Shown in pieces: positions 52,414 to 62,592 of a stretch of DNA of 64,000 nt (position 1 is its first letter; each line of letters opens with the position of its first letter). Source of the stretch: Paracoccaceae bacterium (GTDB taxonomy: Bacteria; Pseudomonadota; Alphaproteobacteria; Rhodobacterales; Rhodobacteraceae); the NCBI GenBank assembly GCA_002402045.2, contig NVUX02000074.1, forward strand, positions 62,001-126,000. Reading direction: 5' to 3'. The notes beneath the pieces were generated by a model. That model worked only from the letters and a program-made list of their open reading frames with translations, did not search any database and had not been told where the DNA came from. The position numbers were made by a program, and so were the translations under genes.

Positions 52414-53278
52414 GGTCGGCCTTGATTTGGTCGGATGTTTTGCGTGAGCCATCATGGCTCCAGCCTGGGGGCTTAAACGCATAAGAAAGCCGCTGCCGCA
52501 GGGTGAGGCCGGGCATAAAAATGTCCCTCAGCATGCCGGCCCACTCATGAAACGCCACCCGCAGCGGATTAAACGTGCCAAGATTTTGCACCAAGCCGTA
52601 ATCGGGCGTTTCTTCCTCGGGCACGAAGGTGCCAAACATCTTGTCCCAGATAATGAAAACGCCTGCGTAGTTGGTGTCTAGGTATTTCGGATTGCGACCA
52701 TGATGCACGCGGTGATGGCTCGGGGTGTTCATTATCGCCTCAAACCAGCGGGGCATTTTGCCAATGGCTTCGGTGTGAATCCAAAATTGGTAAACGAGGT
52801 TAACCGCACCCACAAACAGCACCATTTCGGGGCTGAACCCGAGCAGAATGAGCGGTAGGCGCAGCACCATCATCAGGGTAAATGTCGCGGTCCAGGTTTG
52901 GCGGAGTGCGGTGGAAAGGTTATAATGCTGGCTGGAATGATGATTTACATGGCTGGCCCAGACCCAGCGCACCCGGTGGCCAAAGCGGTGCACCCAGTAA
53001 TAGCGCAGGTCATCCAGCACAAAGCAAAGCGCAATAATGGCCACAGAGGTGCCAAGGTCAAACAGCCGATATTCCCACAGAAACGTAAAAAGCCCATAGG
53101 CCACAAAGCCAAGCGCAAGGCCCGCCACCATATTTCCCGCCCCCATCAGCAACGAGGTCGCGGTATCGCGGGTCTCATAAGCGCCGCCTTTGCCTTTGAG
53201 CTTAATCCAGACGATTTCGGCAACCATGAGGCCGACGAAAAGCGGAATTGATAGCATGATCACATCGGGGAAGTTCAT
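52403..53278 (-). CDS. Sterol desaturase/fatty acid hydroxylase family protein
   Basis: HRFGHR, HVNHHSSQHYNLS, HRVHHGRNPKYLD histidine clusters. Confidence 0.88.
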   Translation of the reverse strand: MNFPDVIMLSIPLFVGLMVAEIVWIKLKGKGGAYETRDTATSLLMGAGNMVAGLALGFVAYGLFTFLWEYRLFDLGTSVAIIALCFVLDDLRYYWVHRFGHRVRWVWASHVNHHSSQHYNLSTALRQTWTATFTLMMVLRLPLILLGFSPEMVLFVGAVNLVYQFWIHTEAIGKMPRWFEAIMNTPSHHRVHHGRNPKYLDTNYAGVFIIWDKMFGTFVPEEETPDYGLVQNLGTFNPLRVAFHEWAGMLRDIFMPGLTLRQRLSYAFKPPGWSHDGSRKTSDQIKADHAP

Positions 53279-53279
53279 A

Positions 53280-53690
53280 TCAAACCCTCTTTTCAAGCAC
53301 GGTTTTAAGGGTTTCAGCCCAAATTCGCCGCACCATTTTATCGCTGATTTCGATATCCACATGCGGCGCTGTTATATCTGGCAGCTCTACCCGCAGCACA
53401 TTCTCAAGCTGCTCCAATATGCCCGCTTTCAGCACTCGGCCTACCGCTTCGTCGCCCATGGCCCAAAGCAAGCCGGTGCCGCCATCTTCAAGGTCGATCA
53501 ACGCGGCAAAGCCTGAAGGCTCCAGTAATGCGCCGGTTGCAGGCTCATCTGGGAATTCATTGTGCCACATCGCCAGCACCTCACCCTTGCTTTCAAGCCG
53601 CACGCGGGCCGAGCCGCCGGTGAAATGCACCAAGGCAACGATGCCGGAAATGCCTGCGGTAACAATAATGAGGGTAATCCATAAAGACAT
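53280..53690 (-). CDS. Hypothetical protein with N-terminal TM segment
   Basis: 136-aa ORF adjacent to sterol desaturase gene. Confidence 0.6.
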   Translation of the reverse strand: MSLWITLIIVTAGISGIVALVHFTGGSARVRLESKGEVLAMWHNEFPDEPATGALLEPSGFAALIDLEDGGTGLLWAMGDEAVGRVLKAGILEQLENVLRVELPDITAPHVDIEISDKMVRRIWAETLKTVLEKRV

Positions 53691-53719
53691 GGGCGGGATT
53701 CTAGAAGAATCCCGCCCAT
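53689..53719. repeat. Perfect palindrome ATGGGCGGGATTCT-AGA-AGAATCCCGCCCAT
   Basis: 14-bp perfect arms 53689-53702 and 53706-53719; overlaps start codon of the 53690 gene. Confidence 0.85.
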
Positions 53720-53744
53720 ATACAATAGGTTACTTTAGGTTAAA

Positions 53745-53788
53745 GCGCGATCCGAAAAGTGGGTACCGGTTTTCGGATCAAATTGCGC
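53745..53788. repeat. Palindromic intergenic repeat GCGC-GATCCGAAAA-N11-TTTTCGGATC-N5-GCGC
   Basis: 10-bp perfect arms 53749-53758 and 53770-53779, plus outer GCGC pair; downstream of infB. Confidence 0.75.
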
Positions 53789-53795
53789 GACCAGA

Positions 53796-56327
53796 TTATA
53801 ATGTGCGCTCAAGCTCTTCAGTGGTGAAAATCTCGATAACATCGTTGGCACGAATATCCTCGTAATTTTCAAAGGCCATGCCGCATTCTTGACCGGACTG
53901 AACCTCTTTCACTTCGTCTTTATGCCGCTTCAGTGTCTTCAGCTTGCCCTCGTGGATAACCACGTTATCACGCAGCAAGCGCACACCAGCCGCACGGCGC
54001 GCCACACCCTCAGTAACCTCGCAACCCGCGATTTTGCCTGTGCCGGTGATTTTAAACACCTCTTTGATCTTGGCATAACCGATGAAGGTTTCCTTAACCT
54101 CGGGTGAAAGCAGGCCAGAGGCCGCAGCTTTGATGTCATCCACCAGATCATAAATGATCGAGTAATAGCGGATTTCAACGCCCTTTTGGTTGGCCGTACT
54201 ACGCGCTTGTGAGTTTGCCCGCACGTTAAAGCCAATAATCGGCGCGCCGGAGGCTTCTGCCAGCGTCACATCTGATTCGGTGATCGCGCCAACGCCGGAA
54301 TGCAGTACTTTTACCCGCACTTCGTCGTTGCCGATTTTCTCACAGGCTTGCACGATGGCCTCGGCAGAGCCTTGCACATCGGCCTTAAGCACGATCGGCA
54401 GCTCAGAAACGCTCTCATTGGCTTTCGCATTGGCCAAAAGCTGATCAAGCGAAACGCCGGCACCTGCCGCCGCCTTTTTATCCTTGGCAACATGCGCACG
54501 ATATTCTGCAATTTCACGGGCGCGGGCCTCATCTGGCACCACGTTTAGCACGTCACCAGCTTCGGGAGAGCCGTTTAGGCCCAACACTTCTACCGGCACC
54601 GAGGGGCCAGCTTCGTTAATACGGTTGCCCTGATCATCAATCAGCGCCCGCACTTTGCCCCATTGCTGGCCAACCACAAAAATATCACCACGCTTGAGCG
54701 TGCCTTTTTTGATCAGCACTGTTGCTACAGGGCCACGTCCAACATCAAGCTTGGCCTCGATCACTGCGCCTTCGGCGGGGCGATCAGGGTTGGCTTTCAG
54801 TTCCAGTAATTCGGCTTGCAAGATTATGTTTTCCAGCAATTTATCAAGGCCTAGGCCTGTCATGGCTGAAACCTCGACGTCCAAAACATCACCAGACATC
54901 GCTTCCACAACCACGTTGTGCTGCAAAAGCTCGGTGCGTACTCGGGTGGGGTCAGCGCCCTCACGGTCCATTTTGTTGATCGCAATAATCATCGGCACAT
55001 CAGCCGCATGGGCGTGGTTGATCGCTTCAATGGTTTGCGGCATTACGCTGTCATCAGCGGCCACAACCAGCACCACAATATCCGTTACCTGTGCGCCGCG
55101 AGAGCGCATAGAGGTAAAGGCTGCGTGGCCCGGCGTGTCCAAAAAGGTCATCACTTCGCCACCGTCGAGCTTGATCTGGTACGCACCAATATGCTGGGTA
55201 ATGCCACCGGCCTCACCCTTAACCACATTGGTTTTGCGAATCGCATCCAGCAGTGAGGTTTTGCCGTGGTCCACGTGGCCCATGATGGTAATCACGGGTG
55301 GGCGGGTTAGCAGGTTTGTATCATTGGCATCATCTTCCGATACCAGAATGTCCTCAACCGCGGCATCCGAAACCCGCACCACTTTATGGCCAAATTCTTC
55401 GACCAGCAGCTGCGCTGTTTCATGGTCAATGGTCTGGTTTTGCGTTGCCATAATGCCGTTGTTCATCAGGGCTTTCACCACATCGGCCACACGCTCAGTC
55501 ATCCGGTTGGCGAGTTCCTGCACAGTAATAGCGTCGGGCACCTGCACATCGCGGAAAACCTTCTCGTGCTCAACTGGTCCACCCATCATCTTGCGCTTAT
55601 CACGCGCTTGGCGGCGCTTGATAGCCGCCATGGAGCGCTGGCGATTGCCACCGCCACCAAGGGCTTGGTTGATGGTCAGCTTGCCAGAGCGGCGACGGTC
55701 ATTGCTGGCCGGTCCTTTGGTGTTGCGGGTTTGCTTGTTGCGGTCGTCAGCTGGCTTAAGCGCTGGCTTAAGGTTTTTATTAGGCGTTGCGCGGCCGGCT
55801 TCGGCCCGTGCGCCAGCAACTTGTGCGGCGGCCGGGTCTTCAGATTGCGCTGGGTTACGCAGCTTGGGCTGCGCGGCCCCGCTAATAGTGCGCTTGTTGG
55901 CTTTTGCCTCAGCAGCTGCGGCCTCGGCCTTTTCTTTAGCTTCTTCAGCCACACGCTCGGCGCGAATCTTGGCTTCTTCAGCTTCACGCTCTACAGCATT
56001 TTTTTCAGCACGGCGCTTGGCGCGCTCGCCTTCGCGGGCTTCAGATAGCGCCAGCTCTTTGGCAGCGCGTTCTGTTTCCATGGCCCGCGCGGCATCTAGT
56101 GCCTTTTTACGGCGTGCCATTTCGGCATCTGACAGGTAGCTGCCCGCTGGCTTTTTGCCACCCGGCTTTCCGCCGCCACCAGCACCACCAGCTTTTGGAA
56201 TAAACACCCGCTTGCGCTTGGTCTCGACAACGACTTTGTTGGTCCGCCCATGCGAGAACTTCTGCCGCACAGTGCCGCCCGCTAAGCCCAATGGCTTTTT
56301 GCCGTCGTTATTTGTCGTATCGCTCAT
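53796..56327 (-). CDS. infB: Translation initiation factor IF-2
   Basis: [37 protein letters not shown]; Lys/Ala/Glu-rich N-terminus. Confidence 0.96.
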   Translation of the reverse strand: MSDTTNNDGKKPLGLAGGTVRQKFSHGRTNKVVVETKRKRVFIPKAGGAGGGGKPGGKKPAGSYLSDAEMARRKKALDAARAMETERAAKELALSEAREGERAKRRAEKNAVEREAEEAKIRAERVAEEAKEKAEAAAAEAKANKRTISGAAQPKLRNPAQSEDPAAAQVAGARAEAGRATPNKNLKPALKPADDRNKQTRNTKGPASNDRRRSGKLTINQALGGGGNRQRSMAAIKRRQARDKRKMMGGPVEHEKVFRDVQVPDAITVQELANRMTERVADVVKALMNNGIMATQNQTIDHETAQLLVEEFGHKVVRVSDAAVEDILVSEDDANDTNLLTRPPVITIMGHVDHGKTSLLDAIRKTNVVKGEAGGITQHIGAYQIKLDGGEVMTFLDTPGHAAFTSMRSRGAQVTDIVVLVVAADDSVMPQTIEAINHAHAADVPMIIAINKMDREGADPTRVRTELLQHNVVVEAMSGDVLDVEVSAMTGLGLDKLLENIILQAELLELKANPDRPAEGAVIEAKLDVGRGPVATVLIKKGTLKRGDIFVVGQQWGKVRALIDDQGNRINEAGPSVPVEVLGLNGSPEAGDVLNVVPDEARAREIAEYRAHVAKDKKAAAGAGVSLDQLLANAKANESVSELPIVLKADVQGSAEAIVQACEKIGNDEVRVKVLHSGVGAITESDVTLAEASGAPIIGFNVRANSQARSTANQKGVEIRYYSIIYDLVDDIKAAASGLLSPEVKETFIGYAKIKEVFKITGTGKIAGCEVTEGVARRAAGVRLLRDNVVIHEGKLKTLKRHKDEVKEVQSGQECGMAFENYEDIRANDVIEIFTTEELERTL

Positions 56328-56388
56328 TCTTCACCTTTCAACGCCGCGCCCTTGCGTGGCATTTATACTTGTCTGACCCGGGGGTCAA

Positions 56389-56991
56389 TCATACCGTTTT
56401 GCCGAGTGCCCTAAGGCGCCCCGCTTCAAAAAGGACTCGATCTGTGAACCCACCAGACAATATCGCCGCATGTATCACATTATCTCGCCCAAATGCCAAA
56501 CCCAATTCGTCACCTGAAAGGGCCTCAATTCGAGAATCTTCACCATTTGGCGGCCTTAGCGCCGATTTTCCGCGCTCAGAGCCATCAGATGCTTGCAAAA
56601 GCACATCAGCTTCACCTGAAACCAGCGCTGCCTTTACCTTTTCCAAGCCGCAAATTGCGCGGCCTGTTTTGCGGGCCATAGAAACGGCCTGCAAAAGCCG
56701 GTGGCGCACCAGTGATTCCACTTGGTCCGCCAGCCCGTCATCCGCCGAGACCTTCATTTTGGCCCCGCGTGAAAACAAGCCCTTTTTCACGGCCTTCTCG
56801 ATAGACGCCCGATCAGCCGTCACCCATATCCCGCGCCCAGGCAGCTTGTGCCCGAGATCAGGATATATTTTGGCTTCAGGGCCAACCACAAACCGGATTA
56901 GCTTTTCATTTGGGCAGACCTCACCAGACACAATACATTTGCGTTTAGTTTCACTTCGGTCTTTTGGGTGCCCACCGCGCGTCATATCCAA
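56389..56991 (-). CDS. YlxR/DUF448 RNA-binding protein
   Basis: RKCIVSGEVCPNEKLIRFVVGPEAKIYPDLGHKLPGRGIWV; between nusA and infB. Confidence 0.88.
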   Translation of the reverse strand: MDMTRGGHPKDRSETKRKCIVSGEVCPNEKLIRFVVGPEAKIYPDLGHKLPGRGIWVTADRASIEKAVKKGLFSRGAKMKVSADDGLADQVESLVRHRLLQAVSMARKTGRAICGLEKVKAALVSGEADVLLQASDGSERGKSALRPPNGEDSRIEALSGDELGLAFGRDNVIHAAILSGGFTDRVLFEAGRLRALGKTV

Positions 56992-57003
56992 GTTCCGAAG
57001 CCA

Positions 57004-58629
57004 TTAAGCTTCGGCCTCCGGTGCAGCGTCTTCGCCTTCTTCCTCTTCAGGGGCGTTTTGGGCATCCAGCTCTTCTTGGGTTAACCAGCCCAGCATTACG
57101 CGGGCATTCATCACCATGGTTTGGGCTTCTTCCAAGCCAACCTCAAATTTCTCCAGCAAGCCTTCGTCTTTTACCCGCTGGCCGTCAACGGTGGTGTAGC
57201 CACCCGCTAGCTCCCAGTCTGCACATTGGGCAAAGTCTTCCAGCGTTTTAATGCCGTCTTCGGCCAGCGCTACAAACATTTGCGGGGTCAGGCCTTCATA
57301 GTCAAACAAGCTCTGCTCAACACCCAGCTCACGCGCTTTTTCGATGAACTTGGCATTTTGCTCGTCAATGCTTTCCCGTGCACGGGCTTGAAGCTCTTCT
57401 ACGGTGCTTTCGTCAAAACCCTCGATACTCATCAGCTCGTCGGCTTCCACATAGGCAACCTCTTCCAATGAGGTAAAGCCCTCAGAGGCCAGAAGCTGTG
57501 CCACCAGCTCATCCACATTGAGCGCATCCATAAACACTTTGGTGTTGGCTGCAAATTCGGCTTGACGGCGTTCGCTCTCGTCGCTTTCGGTCATGATATC
57601 AATATCATATCCGGTAAGCTGGCTGGCCAAACGCACGTTTTGGCCACGGCGGCCAATGGCAAGGCTCAGCTGCTCGTCAGGTACAATCACCTCGATACGC
57701 TCGGCGTCGTCATCCAAAATAACCTTGGAAACTTCAGCAGGCTGAAGCGCGTTCACCAAGAAGGTTGGCGCGTCCTCGTTCCACGGGATAATGTCGATCT
57801 TTTCGCCCTGAAGCTCAGAAACCACGGCTTGCACGCGTGAGCCGCGCATACCAACGCAGGCGCCCACGGGGTCTATCGAGCTATCATTGGAGATAACACC
57901 GATTTTGGCGCGTGAACCCGGGTCACGGGCCACGGCTTTAATCTCGATAATGCCGTCATAAATTTCGGGCACTTCCATTTTAAACAGCTCAGCAAGGAAC
58001 TCAGGCGCGGTACGGCTCAGGAATATCTGCGGGCCGCGCACTTCAGCGCGCACATCACGGATATAGGCACGCACACGGTCTCCGGTGCGGAAAGGCTCGC
58101 GGTTGATCAGCTGATCACGGCGTAAAATTGCTTCGCCGCGGCCTACGTCAACAATCACGTTGCCATACTCAACGCGCTTAACAACCCCATTGATGATCTC
58201 GCCCACACGGTCTTTAAATTCGGCAAACTGGCGATCGCGCTCTGCTTCGCGCACCTTTTGCATAATAACCTGCTTGGCAGATTGCGCGGCAATCCGGCCA
58301 AAATCCATTGGCGGCAGCGCGTCTGAAAGCACAGTGCCAACCTCGGCTTCAGGGTCAATCTCGCGGGCTTCTTCAAGTGTTAGCTCGGTGAAGGTATTTT
58401 CAAACTCGTCATCATAAACCACGGTGCGGCAGCGCTCCATGCTCAGCTCGCCGGTTTTGCGGTCGATATGGGCGCGAATATCATATTCAGCACCATAACG
58501 GGATTTGGCGGCTTTGCCCAAGCTGTCTTCCATAGCCTCGATCACAAGGTTAGGCTCGATCATCTTTTCGCGGGCCACAGCCTCGGCGATTTGCAACAGC
58601 TCTAGGCGGTTTGCACTGGTAATTGCCAT
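57004..58629 (-). CDS. nusA: Transcription termination/antitermination factor NusA
   Basis: S1/KH region DPVGACVGMRGSRVQAVVSELQGEKIDII; LSLAIGRRGQNVRLASQLTG. Confidence 0.95.
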   Translation of the reverse strand: MAITSANRLELLQIAEAVAREKMIEPNLVIEAMEDSLGKAAKSRYGAEYDIRAHIDRKTGELSMERCRTVVYDDEFENTFTELTLEEAREIDPEAEVGTVLSDALPPMDFGRIAAQSAKQVIMQKVREAERDRQFAEFKDRVGEIINGVVKRVEYGNVIVDVGRGEAILRRDQLINREPFRTGDRVRAYIRDVRAEVRGPQIFLSRTAPEFLAELFKMEVPEIYDGIIEIKAVARDPGSRAKIGVISNDSSIDPVGACVGMRGSRVQAVVSELQGEKIDIIPWNEDAPTFLVNALQPAEVSKVILDDDAERIEVIVPDEQLSLAIGRRGQNVRLASQLTGYDIDIMTESDESERRQAEFAANTKVFMDALNVDELVAQLLASEGFTSLEEVAYVEADELMSIEGFDESTVEELQARARESIDEQNAKFIEKARELGVEQSLFDYEGLTPQMFVALAEDGIKTLEDFAQCADWELAGGYTTVDGQRVKDEGLLEKFEVGLEEAQTMVMNARVMLGWLTQEELDAQNAPEEEEGEDAAPEAEA

Positions 58630-58632
58630 TTT

Positions 58633-59199
58633 CTAATCCTCTTGGGTTTCCGAGGTATCTACCTCGTCAAATTCTTCTTTAATCACACCGGCCATTTTGC
58701 GCGCCTTCAGGCTTTCCGCTACCAGCTCATCGGTGAGCAAAAGCTTGGCTTCGGACAGCCAATCAAGTTGCAGGCCAATTGTGCCCTCGGCAATTTCGAT
58801 CAGGATCTCGCCATTTTCAACACCGCGCAGCTCGCCTGAAAAGCGCTTGCGCCCCTCGATCAAGTCATGCGTCATCAGCTTTACCTGATAGCCTTCAAAC
58901 GTTTCGAAATCTTTCAGCCGCGTCAAAGGCCGGTCAATGCCGGGGCTGGAAACCTCCAGCGCGTATTCTTCTTCAATCGGGTCTTCCACATCTAGCACCG
59001 CTGAAACGGCGGTGGAGATTTTTGCACAATCATCGACAACAATCCCGCCTTCGGGCTTATCGGCCATGATTTGCAAAATAATGCGCTTACCGCTCATCAA
59101 GCGAATGCGCACAAGCTCATAGCCAAGCCCCTCGATTACGGGGGTTACAATTCCAGCCAGTCGCCGGTCAATGGCGGAGGAAGCAATAAGGTCAGACAT
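58633..59199 (-). CDS. rimP: Ribosome maturation factor RimP
   Basis: [52 protein letters not shown]; start at 59199. Confidence 0.93.
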   Translation of the reverse strand: MSDLIASSAIDRRLAGIVTPVIEGLGYELVRIRLMSGKRIILQIMADKPEGGIVVDDCAKISTAVSAVLDVEDPIEEEYALEVSSPGIDRPLTRLKDFETFEGYQVKLMTHDLIEGRKRFSGELRGVENGEILIEIAEGTIGLQLDWLSEAKLLLTDELVAESLKARKMAGVIKEEFDEVDTSETQED

Positions 59200-59229
59200 G
59201 ATATTCTTTCGTCTAATATAGTCAGGCAC

Positions 59230-59252
59230 AAAAAAACGGGCGCGCGGCCCGT
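59230..59252 (-). terminator. Intrinsic terminator/candidate attenuator upstream of rimP
   Basis: Minus strand ACGGGC-CGCGC-GCCCGT-TTTTTT, 31-53 bp before rimP ATG. Confidence 0.8.
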
Positions 59253-59303
59253 CAAAAATTCGGTGGAAGCTGAGTTTGGACCTCAGAAACCGCTGTTGAG
59301 CGA

Positions 59304-59332
59304 CATATAGTGAGGGGCGGCAGGAAAGGCAA
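59304..59332 (-). promoter_or_regulatory. Candidate sigma70 promoter TTGCCT-17bp-TATATG upstream of rimP
   Basis: -35 at 59327-59332, -10 at 59304-59309 on the minus strand. Confidence 0.45.
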
Positions 59333-59350
59333 GCCCAGTTTCCAAATTGG

Positions 59351-59524
59351 TTAGAAATCGCTGGCAATGCCCTTTTTCTCCCAATCGCCAAATCTTATCG
59401 GCTCTGGCCCATCACGGCCACCCAGTTCTTGGGCAAGGTCAAGCGGATTGGCTTTGGCCTTGCGGGCCTCGGCCTCTTTCAGCGCGCGCGCGGCGGCTTC
59501 TTTTATGCGGGTTTCTTTATCCAT
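59351..59524 (-). CDS. DUF1674 protein (SDHAF4-like)
   Basis: [32 protein letters not shown]-terminal signature; start [11 protein letters not shown]. Confidence 0.82.
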   Translation of the reverse strand: MDKETRIKEAAARALKEAEARKAKANPLDLAQELGGRDGPEPIRFGDWEKKGIASDF

Positions 59525-59621
59525 GAGGGTAAATAAAGCCTCAGGGCAGGGCGACGCAAGGAGAATCGGCTTTGCGTTTGCGCAGCTTTGGGCTAAGGCG
59601 GGGTTGAAATAGGAGATTTGA

Positions 59622-60911
59622 ATGGCTGTTCCCGGATTTGCCCCGCGCCTCGCCGCGGCTAACTTGCTTAAAGGTGTATTGGAAGAAGGGCGGCTTTTGT
59701 CTGACCTGATCCAATCCGGCAATGGGCCGTTGGCCAGTTTGCCACCGCAAGGCAAGGCCCGCGCCCAGAGCCTTGCGAGCGATACGTTGCGCTACCTTGG
59801 GCGAATTGACACCGTGCTGGACCAGTTTTTGCAAAAAGAACCGCCGATGTATGCGCGCAATGCCTTGCGCTTGGCCGCCTGTGAAATGCTGGTGCATGGT
59901 ATTGCCCCGCATGCGGCGGTAGATGCCGCTGTGCGCCTGGTGAAAAACAATCACCAAACCCAGCATCTTTCCGGGCTGGCGAATGCGGTAGCGCGGCGGA
60001 TATCCGAGCATGGCCCCGAAATGTGGCCAGACCTAGACCCGACGCCACTGCCGGCCAACCTTGCCAAACCATTTGCCAAAACCTATGGCCGCAAAGCTGT
60101 GGCGGCGTTTGAAGCGGCCCATGAAGCGGGCGCGCCACTAGATATTTCTCTGCATCCGAGCGTGGATGTGGAAGCCCTGCGGGAAGCGCTGGAGGCGGAG
60201 CTTTTGCCCACGGGCAGCTTGCGCCTTAAAGAGTGGGGGCAGGTTTCGGCCATGCCGGGCTTTGATGAGGGCGCTTGGTGGGTGCAAGACGCCGCCGCCG
60301 CCATCCCTGCCAAGCTATTGGGAGACCTTACGGGCAAAACCGTGCTGGACCTGTGCGCCGCACCCGGTGGCAAAACCATGCAGCTCGCGGCCGCTGGTGG
60401 TGATGTAACCGCGCTGGATCTTTCGGCGCACCGCATTGAGCGGGTGCGCGAAAACCTTGCGCGGGTGGAGTTGAAAGCCAAAGTTGTGGTGTCTGACGCG
60501 CTGGAATATACGCCGTCGAAAAAGTTTGACGCGATCCTGCTGGATGCCCCTTGCTCGGCCACCGGCACCATCCGCCGCCACCCTGATTTGCCGTATGCCA
60601 AAAAAGAAATGGAACTTAGCACGCTCCTGAACCTGCAAAAAGACATGCTGGCCGAGGCGTCTAAATGGCTTAAGCCAGAGGGCGAAATTATTTATTGCAC
60701 ATGCTCGCTTTTCCCCGAAGAAGGCGAAGAGCAAGTGGAGTCTTTTCTGGCCACGCACCCTGATTTTGAGCAGCTAGAGGCCAAAACCGCAGGTGTGGAG
60801 CCGGAATGGCTTGATGCCAAGGGCGGCCTTCGTTTGCGGCCAGATTATTGGGCCGAGCGTGGCGGGATGGACGGGTTTTACATCGCGCATCTTAAAAAGA
60901 AACAAGGGTGA
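59622..60911 (+). CDS. RsmB/NOP family rRNA cytosine-C5 methyltransferase
   Basis: VLDLCAAPGGKTMQLAAAGGDVTALD; DAPCSATGTIRRHPD; YCTCSLFPEEGEEQV. Confidence 0.9.
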   Translation: MAVPGFAPRLAAANLLKGVLEEGRLLSDLIQSGNGPLASLPPQGKARAQSLASDTLRYLGRIDTVLDQFLQKEPPMYARNALRLAACEMLVHGIAPHAAVDAAVRLVKNNHQTQHLSGLANAVARRISEHGPEMWPDLDPTPLPANLAKPFAKTYGRKAVAAFEAAHEAGAPLDISLHPSVDVEALREALEAELLPTGSLRLKEWGQVSAMPGFDEGAWWVQDAAAAIPAKLLGDLTGKTVLDLCAAPGGKTMQLAAAGGDVTALDLSAHRIERVRENLARVELKAKVVVSDALEYTPSKKFDAILLDAPCSATGTIRRHPDLPYAKKEMELSTLLNLQKDMLAEASKWLKPEGEIIYCTCSLFPEEGEEQVESFLATHPDFEQLEAKTAGVEPEWLDAKGGLRLRPDYWAERGGMDGFYIAHLKKKQG

Positions 60912-60968
60912 CATTGCCGGGCCTAGGCCGTATTTAGGAGCTTCAACCGCACTATCTGCGATTCCCCT

Positions 60969-62561
60969 ATGCCTGAAACCAAACCTGCCAAAAAACCGAG
61001 CTGGCGCTTTACCAGCCTCAAAAACCTGCGCGCTGCCCCGCGTAGCTTTTTGCACCACCCCGAGCCACGGGCCATTGGCTCTTTTGTGCGCGGTGAGCAG
61101 CTTTTGGCGGGGCAGTTTATTTTTGCGGGGCGGCTGGTAGAGGGGGCCGACAGCTCTATCTGGAATGTACGCCCCCCCAGCATGGCATTTCTAGAGGCGA
61201 CTCAAAGCTTTTCATGGCTTGAAGATCTGGCTGCGATCGGCGATGGCGCGGCCCGCAAACAAGCGCAAAAATGGCTGTTGGAATGGATCGAGAGCTTTGG
61301 CCAAGGCAGCAAAATTGGCTGGTCGCCGGGGCTGGCGGGCAAGCGGGTGATCCACTGGTGTTCGCATGCCATGTTTTTGCTCAAAGGGCTTTCGCCCAAG
61401 CAATCAAACGCTGTGTTTAAAAGCCTCGGGCGGCAGGTTAATTTCTTGTCAAATAACTGGAAATCCATGCCTGAGGGGCTGGAAAAGTTTACCGCGCTCA
61501 CCGGAATGATCTATGCGGGGCTAAGCTTAGAGGGCTGTGAATATGCGCTGCGGCCAGCGCTAAAAGGGCTGGCCGCCAGCTGCCATGCATGGATTGGTGA
61601 GGATGGGCGCATTCCAACCCGCAGCCCTGAAACACTGGCCGAGGTTTTTACTCTGCTCACATGGGTTGCCAAGCTGCAAGCGGCCACAGGCCACGCCGCC
61701 GACCCCGCCATTGCGGATGCCTTGGAGCGCATAGCACCCGGCCTGCGGGCGCTACGCTTTGGCGATGGCGGCTTGGCGCGGTTTCATGGCGGTGGGCGCG
61801 GGGTGGAGGGCCAATTAGACCAGTCATTGGCCGATGCGGGGCTGCGGGCCAGCACAACGCGCAGCCAATTTATGGGCTATGAGCGGCTATCAGCTGGGCG
61901 CATCACGGTGATCATGGACGCGGCCGCCTCGCCTGACGCGCATTGCAGCCCGCTGGGTTTTGAAATGGCGTCTGGCCGCTGGCCAATGCTGGTAAATTGT
62001 GGCCCCGGCGCGCGGCAGGGCGGGTTGTGGGCCAACGCCTGTGCGCAGGCGGCGGCGCATAATGCGCTTACGCTTGAGGGCGAAAGCCCCGCGCGGGCAA
62101 AGGTGCAAGTTGAGCGGGCGCAAGACCTTGAAAGCATTTGGCTTTCGGCGCAGCATGAGGGCTTTGCCAAGGGCTTTGGCCTTACCCATGAGCGGCGTCT
62201 ATTGGTTGCCACCAATGGCCAGCAGTTTAGTGGTGAAGATCGCTTGTTTCCCCAAGTGCCGGTTGATGAAGATCCGCATCCGGCGGATGTACTTTCCAGC
62301 CCGATCCGTGGCCATTCCTATATGCTGCATTTCCATCTCCACCCCGAGGTTGAAGCCGTGAAGGACGAGCACGGCATAGCGCTCACGCTTCCCAATGCGG
62401 ATGTGTGGAATTTCAAGCAAGAGGGCGGCCTCACCTGCCTGCTGGACTCGATCTATCTTGACCGAACCCACACGGCCCCGCGCGCGACGAAACAAATTGT
62501 TGTGATGGCGCGCACGTTGGACTATGTAGGCGCCATTCGCTGGCGTTTTACAAAAACCTAG
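60969..62561 (+). CDS. Heparinase II/III family protein
   Basis: Length and C-terminal domain; position between RsmB-type gene and purH. Confidence 0.75.
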   Translation: MPETKPAKKPSWRFTSLKNLRAAPRSFLHHPEPRAIGSFVRGEQLLAGQFIFAGRLVEGADSSIWNVRPPSMAFLEATQSFSWLEDLAAIGDGAARKQAQKWLLEWIESFGQGSKIGWSPGLAGKRVIHWCSHAMFLLKGLSPKQSNAVFKSLGRQVNFLSNNWKSMPEGLEKFTALTGMIYAGLSLEGCEYALRPALKGLAASCHAWIGEDGRIPTRSPETLAEVFTLLTWVAKLQAATGHAADPAIADALERIAPGLRALRFGDGGLARFHGGGRGVEGQLDQSLADAGLRASTTRSQFMGYERLSAGRITVIMDAAASPDAHCSPLGFEMASGRWPMLVNCGPGARQGGLWANACAQAAAHNALTLEGESPARAKVQVERAQDLESIWLSAQHEGFAKGFGLTHERRLLVATNGQQFSGEDRLFPQVPVDEDPHPADVLSSPIRGHSYMLHFHLHPEVEAVKDEHGIALTLPNADVWNFKQEGGLTCLLDSIYLDRTHTAPRATKQIVVMARTLDYVGAIRWRFTKT

Positions 62562-62592
62562 CTCATTTCCACCTCCTTTCAAGGAAAAGTAA

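Noticed and set aside
55850-56130. Low-complexity repetitive DNA
   Set aside because: Explained by the Ala/Glu/Lys-rich N-terminal region of IF-2.
54655-56139. 494-aa plus-strand ORF
   Set aside because: Fully antisense to infB; Ser/Arg/Ala-rich composition typical of a shadow frame of a GC-rich gene.
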